Assembly (NCBI RefSeq): GCF_003254395.2
Contig: NC_037649.1
Location: 10,069,931 to 10,133,930 of the forward strand
DNA length: 64,000 nt
Direction: 5' to 3'
From: Apis mellifera
Lineage: Eukaryota; Arthropoda; Insecta; Hymenoptera; Apidae
In this document: in pieces, positions 61,536 through 64,000 of the stretch
Layout: every line of letters begins with the position of its first letter
How positions within the stretch are numbered: position 1 is the first letter of the stretch
Program-made: the position numbers and the translations under genes
The notes under the pieces: model-generated
The model's database searches: none
Told to the model about the DNA's origin: nothing
The model's input: the letters and a program-made list of their open reading frames with translations, nothing else

Positions 61536-62933
61536 TATATTTCCAGGGAAGAAAATTATTCTCTTCTTTGTAAAACGCACACGAGATTATTTTTTATTCC
61601 CGTTTCTAAATAACGAAAGGATGGTTAACGAATTTCTGCAAGTTAAGTTTCGTGAGATCTCCTGTACGGCAAGTACGAGGAGAGGAGTACGAGTTCCGGT
61701 TCACGAGTCCGGTAGCCCGTCGTTTCCCATTAAATCATCGGTCGAATGTATCCGTTTGCCGCGTTGGAAGGATTTATAGATCCCTCCAGCATCCCTGCTC
61801 GCCGCGTATTGTTACCTCTAATGAAGATCTAATCCCCGGCTAAGCCGAAGGAAGGCGTCGAGGAGGACGATTGGTTCGTCGCTCAGGGCTGACACGGACC
61901 TCCGAGGGTAAACGCTATCCTATTAATTAGCCGTGTCGAAGCCGATTAAATCGGGCGGTCGTTTCGCGGGGGCGTTTTCCTCCGCTCTGTTTAAGGCCGC
62001 ATTAATTGCCCGTGAAAACGCCTCCGCGCACCCGCTTTCGCCACCACGCTGCTTCATTAACGCGCGCCTTTGCGCGCCGTTCGTTTCGATCCGATCGAGC
62101 TCCGGATGAAAAATAAATCCATCCATCGACGCCCCACCCGTTCCTCCCAGGCGCCATCTTCGAAGGGAAGAGAACTTCCACGCGGAAGTCTCTCGCCACG
62201 TGGCCTCGCCGCTTTCTCCTCTTCTCGTTTCCTCGCCCGTCCCCCTTCGAGAGAGAGTGGAAAGCGGATGTGGATCGTGGAATTTTTGAAGGGTGGTAGA
62301 AATGTCGAGCGATTTAAATTAATAACGCCCTTCTCGAGGATCGGTTCCGAAACATTTTGATTCCACGTCCGACAACGCGGCGTGAAATAACATATTCGAA
62401 TCCTTCGAGGTACGCGGTCCCTGCTTTATCGCATTCCGATCACAATAAATTAATAAAACGTTTCCTTTTCTCTCCCTCCCTTTCTCTCTCTATCTCCCTT
62501 CCTCTTTTTTTTCCTGCTCTCCGCTCGACGAAGATCGCCCGGCCGCGATATTAGGAGGTTTATTAATTTATTTTTTCTTTATTAGCCGGACAAGTCGCGC
62601 CCACCGGTAATCAGGGATCTGTAATTAGTCGAACATGCTGTCTGTCCATAGCGATTTATGCCGTGCCCCCGGGGATAACTCCTCCCCCCACTATTCCAGT
62701 TTCGTCCACCAACGCTTCTCCCCTTCGATTCTTCTTTCGCGGTCCTCGTCCCCCTCCCCTTCCCTTCGAGGAAACACGAATTCCTCCAGTTATCGCCTCG
62801 ACTCATCCCTTTTTCGTAATTGTTAGCTTTACGACGAGAAGAGGAAACGAATGGGGCCCCGATCGATCGTTCCTCGTCTTTTCTTCGTCAAAACGACGTT
62901 CTTGAAAATTACTCCCCCTCTTTGAGAAATATA

Positions 62934-62950
62934 TACACACACACACACAC
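62934..62950 (+). repeat. (AC)n microsatellite
   Basis: About eight AC repeats. Confidence 0.88.
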
Positions 62951-63917
62951 GCGGATTGGAATCGCTGCGACTTGGAGAGCCTCTTCGACCCGTTGTGTCC
63001 GGATAATTTATCGAAATATTTTATCGAGTTCGAGGAACATTCGATAGACAGTCGTCCAACGAAATATACGTAACACTCGTAATCCCGTATTATTATTATT
63101 CGAAACTGTTACACGAAACAATTTACGATCGTTTACGTTCCGTGAAGCTTCTCAGCTTTCGCAGCGCCTCGATCCCTGTTATCCCGTTTTTTTCGGCTTA
63201 ACGAGCGCGACCCGTCCCGATAAACACGCGAGATAAGAATCTCTCTCTCTCTCTCTTATTCGCACTCGAAGCGTTCTTCATCCTTGCGAACCGAACGCAG
63301 GGATACGACTCTCCATCTTCGTCCGTCAATGACCACACCTTCCCCCCCCTTTCTTCCATTCTTCTCCATTAAAAGGAATGGATTTTCCAGGGAAGCTTTC
63401 GAAAAGCGTCGCTCCAACGAAAGAGTGTAATATATAATGAGCGGTGGTTGGAAAGGCGAGGGAAATGCCGCGTAATTATACGAGAAAAGTCGTACAATCC
63501 CCCTCCATATTTACGCTCGTATACCACCTTGCTATAAACGTCCGTGCAAAATGTATACACTTCTGTACATTTCTCTCTCTGGGCGAAAGAAAGTTTAACC
63601 TCTCGCGTTTTCTCGCCTCGGCTTATCGGCTCGGATGACTTATCGGCTGGAACGCCAACCTTTCGGCCAGCCAACCTTTTCGGACGGACGAGCGGGGACG
63701 GGGTTATGCGCGTTGTAACAACCTAAATTAAGTCCGCGCCTTCGCACTCCTCGCCCGTATTTCATTCCCATCTTCTTCCTCTCGTTCGAGGATTCCAGAT
63801 TAAACCCGCCACGCCGTTAAACACTCGGGGAGATCTCTCGACGTAGTACCGTATACCGCGTTACGAGGGGGAATACGAATCCTCGAAATCTGTAATTGGC
63901 TTCTCTGAATTCTAAAA

Positions 63918-63942
63918 CGAGGCGAGGTGAGGCGAGGCGAGG
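63918..63942 (+). repeat. GAGGC/GAGGT pentamer array
   Basis: About five copies of a purine-rich pentamer (GAGGCGAGGTGAGGCGAGGC). Confidence 0.8.
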
Positions 63943-64000
63943 ACAGTTTGGGCCCATCCCTTCCTCCCTTCCTGTTTACCTCGTGAAACGTCGTAAAACG

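Larger units (their letters stand above)
61538..64000. other. GC-rich DNA right of the mariner, no gene recognised
   Basis: The same CpG-rich, low-complexity character as 32.4-60.6 kb. Open frames are short and Arg/Ser/Pro-rich. It includes an AC dinucleotide tract at 62934-62950, a CT tract near 63240-63256 and a GAGGC-type pentamer array at about 63918-63942. Nothing else could be supported. Confidence 0.5.

Overview
The window looks like honeybee nuclear DNA (Apis, most likely A. mellifera or a close relative). The reasons are very AT-rich DNA carrying compact, short-intron genes with strongly A/T-ending codons, an abrupt switch near 31.3-31.5 kb to GC-rich DNA full of CpG and GA/CT microsatellites, and a mariner relic. 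The species call is inference; nothing here was searched against a database.

Layout: 1-6.2 kb is AT-rich and nearly empty, with the probable last exon of a gene at 671-823 and two short GC-richer patches. At 6.25-10.85 kb lies a dense cluster. On the minus strand are a probable first coding exon (6252-6296), a 315-aa catalytic-only MTHFR (6857-8160), PIG-P (8532-8915) and the KEOPS subunit Pcc1/LAGE3 (8974-9423). ELOF1 (10514-10851) diverges from them on the plus strand across a tandemly duplicated ~365-bp promoter region. A large SNF2-family gene of the ARIP4/RAD54L2 type occupies 13086-22559 (+); my six-exon model is in phase throughout and predicts 2989 aa. Glycyl-tRNA synthetase is at 25737-28330 (+, four exons, 740 aa). 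An FBXO39-like leucine-rich protein is at 28531-31894 (-, nine exons, 440 aa) and crosses the composition boundary. A tiny two-exon ORF is at 32064-32341 (-).

From about 32.4 kb to the end I recognise no conserved host gene. The many open frames there follow from GC-rich, stop-poor DNA and low-complexity tracts. A 930-bp mariner element with TA target duplications lies at 60606-61535. Its transposase keeps the catalytic residues but has lost the N-terminal DNA-binding region and any start codon.

The genes are mostly housekeeping: folate metabolism (MTHFR), GPI-anchor synthesis (PIG-P), tRNA t6A modification (Pcc1), RNA polymerase II elongation (ELOF1), chromatin remodelling (ARIP4) and translation (GlyRS). 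They form no obvious shared pathway. The most unusual points are the very large Q/N/S-rich insertions that split the ARIP4 ATPase, the duplicated promoter between Pcc1 and ELOF1, the 58-bp gap between Pcc1 and PIG-P, a roughly 215-bp imperfect palindrome in an intron, and one gene whose codon usage changes across an isochore boundary.
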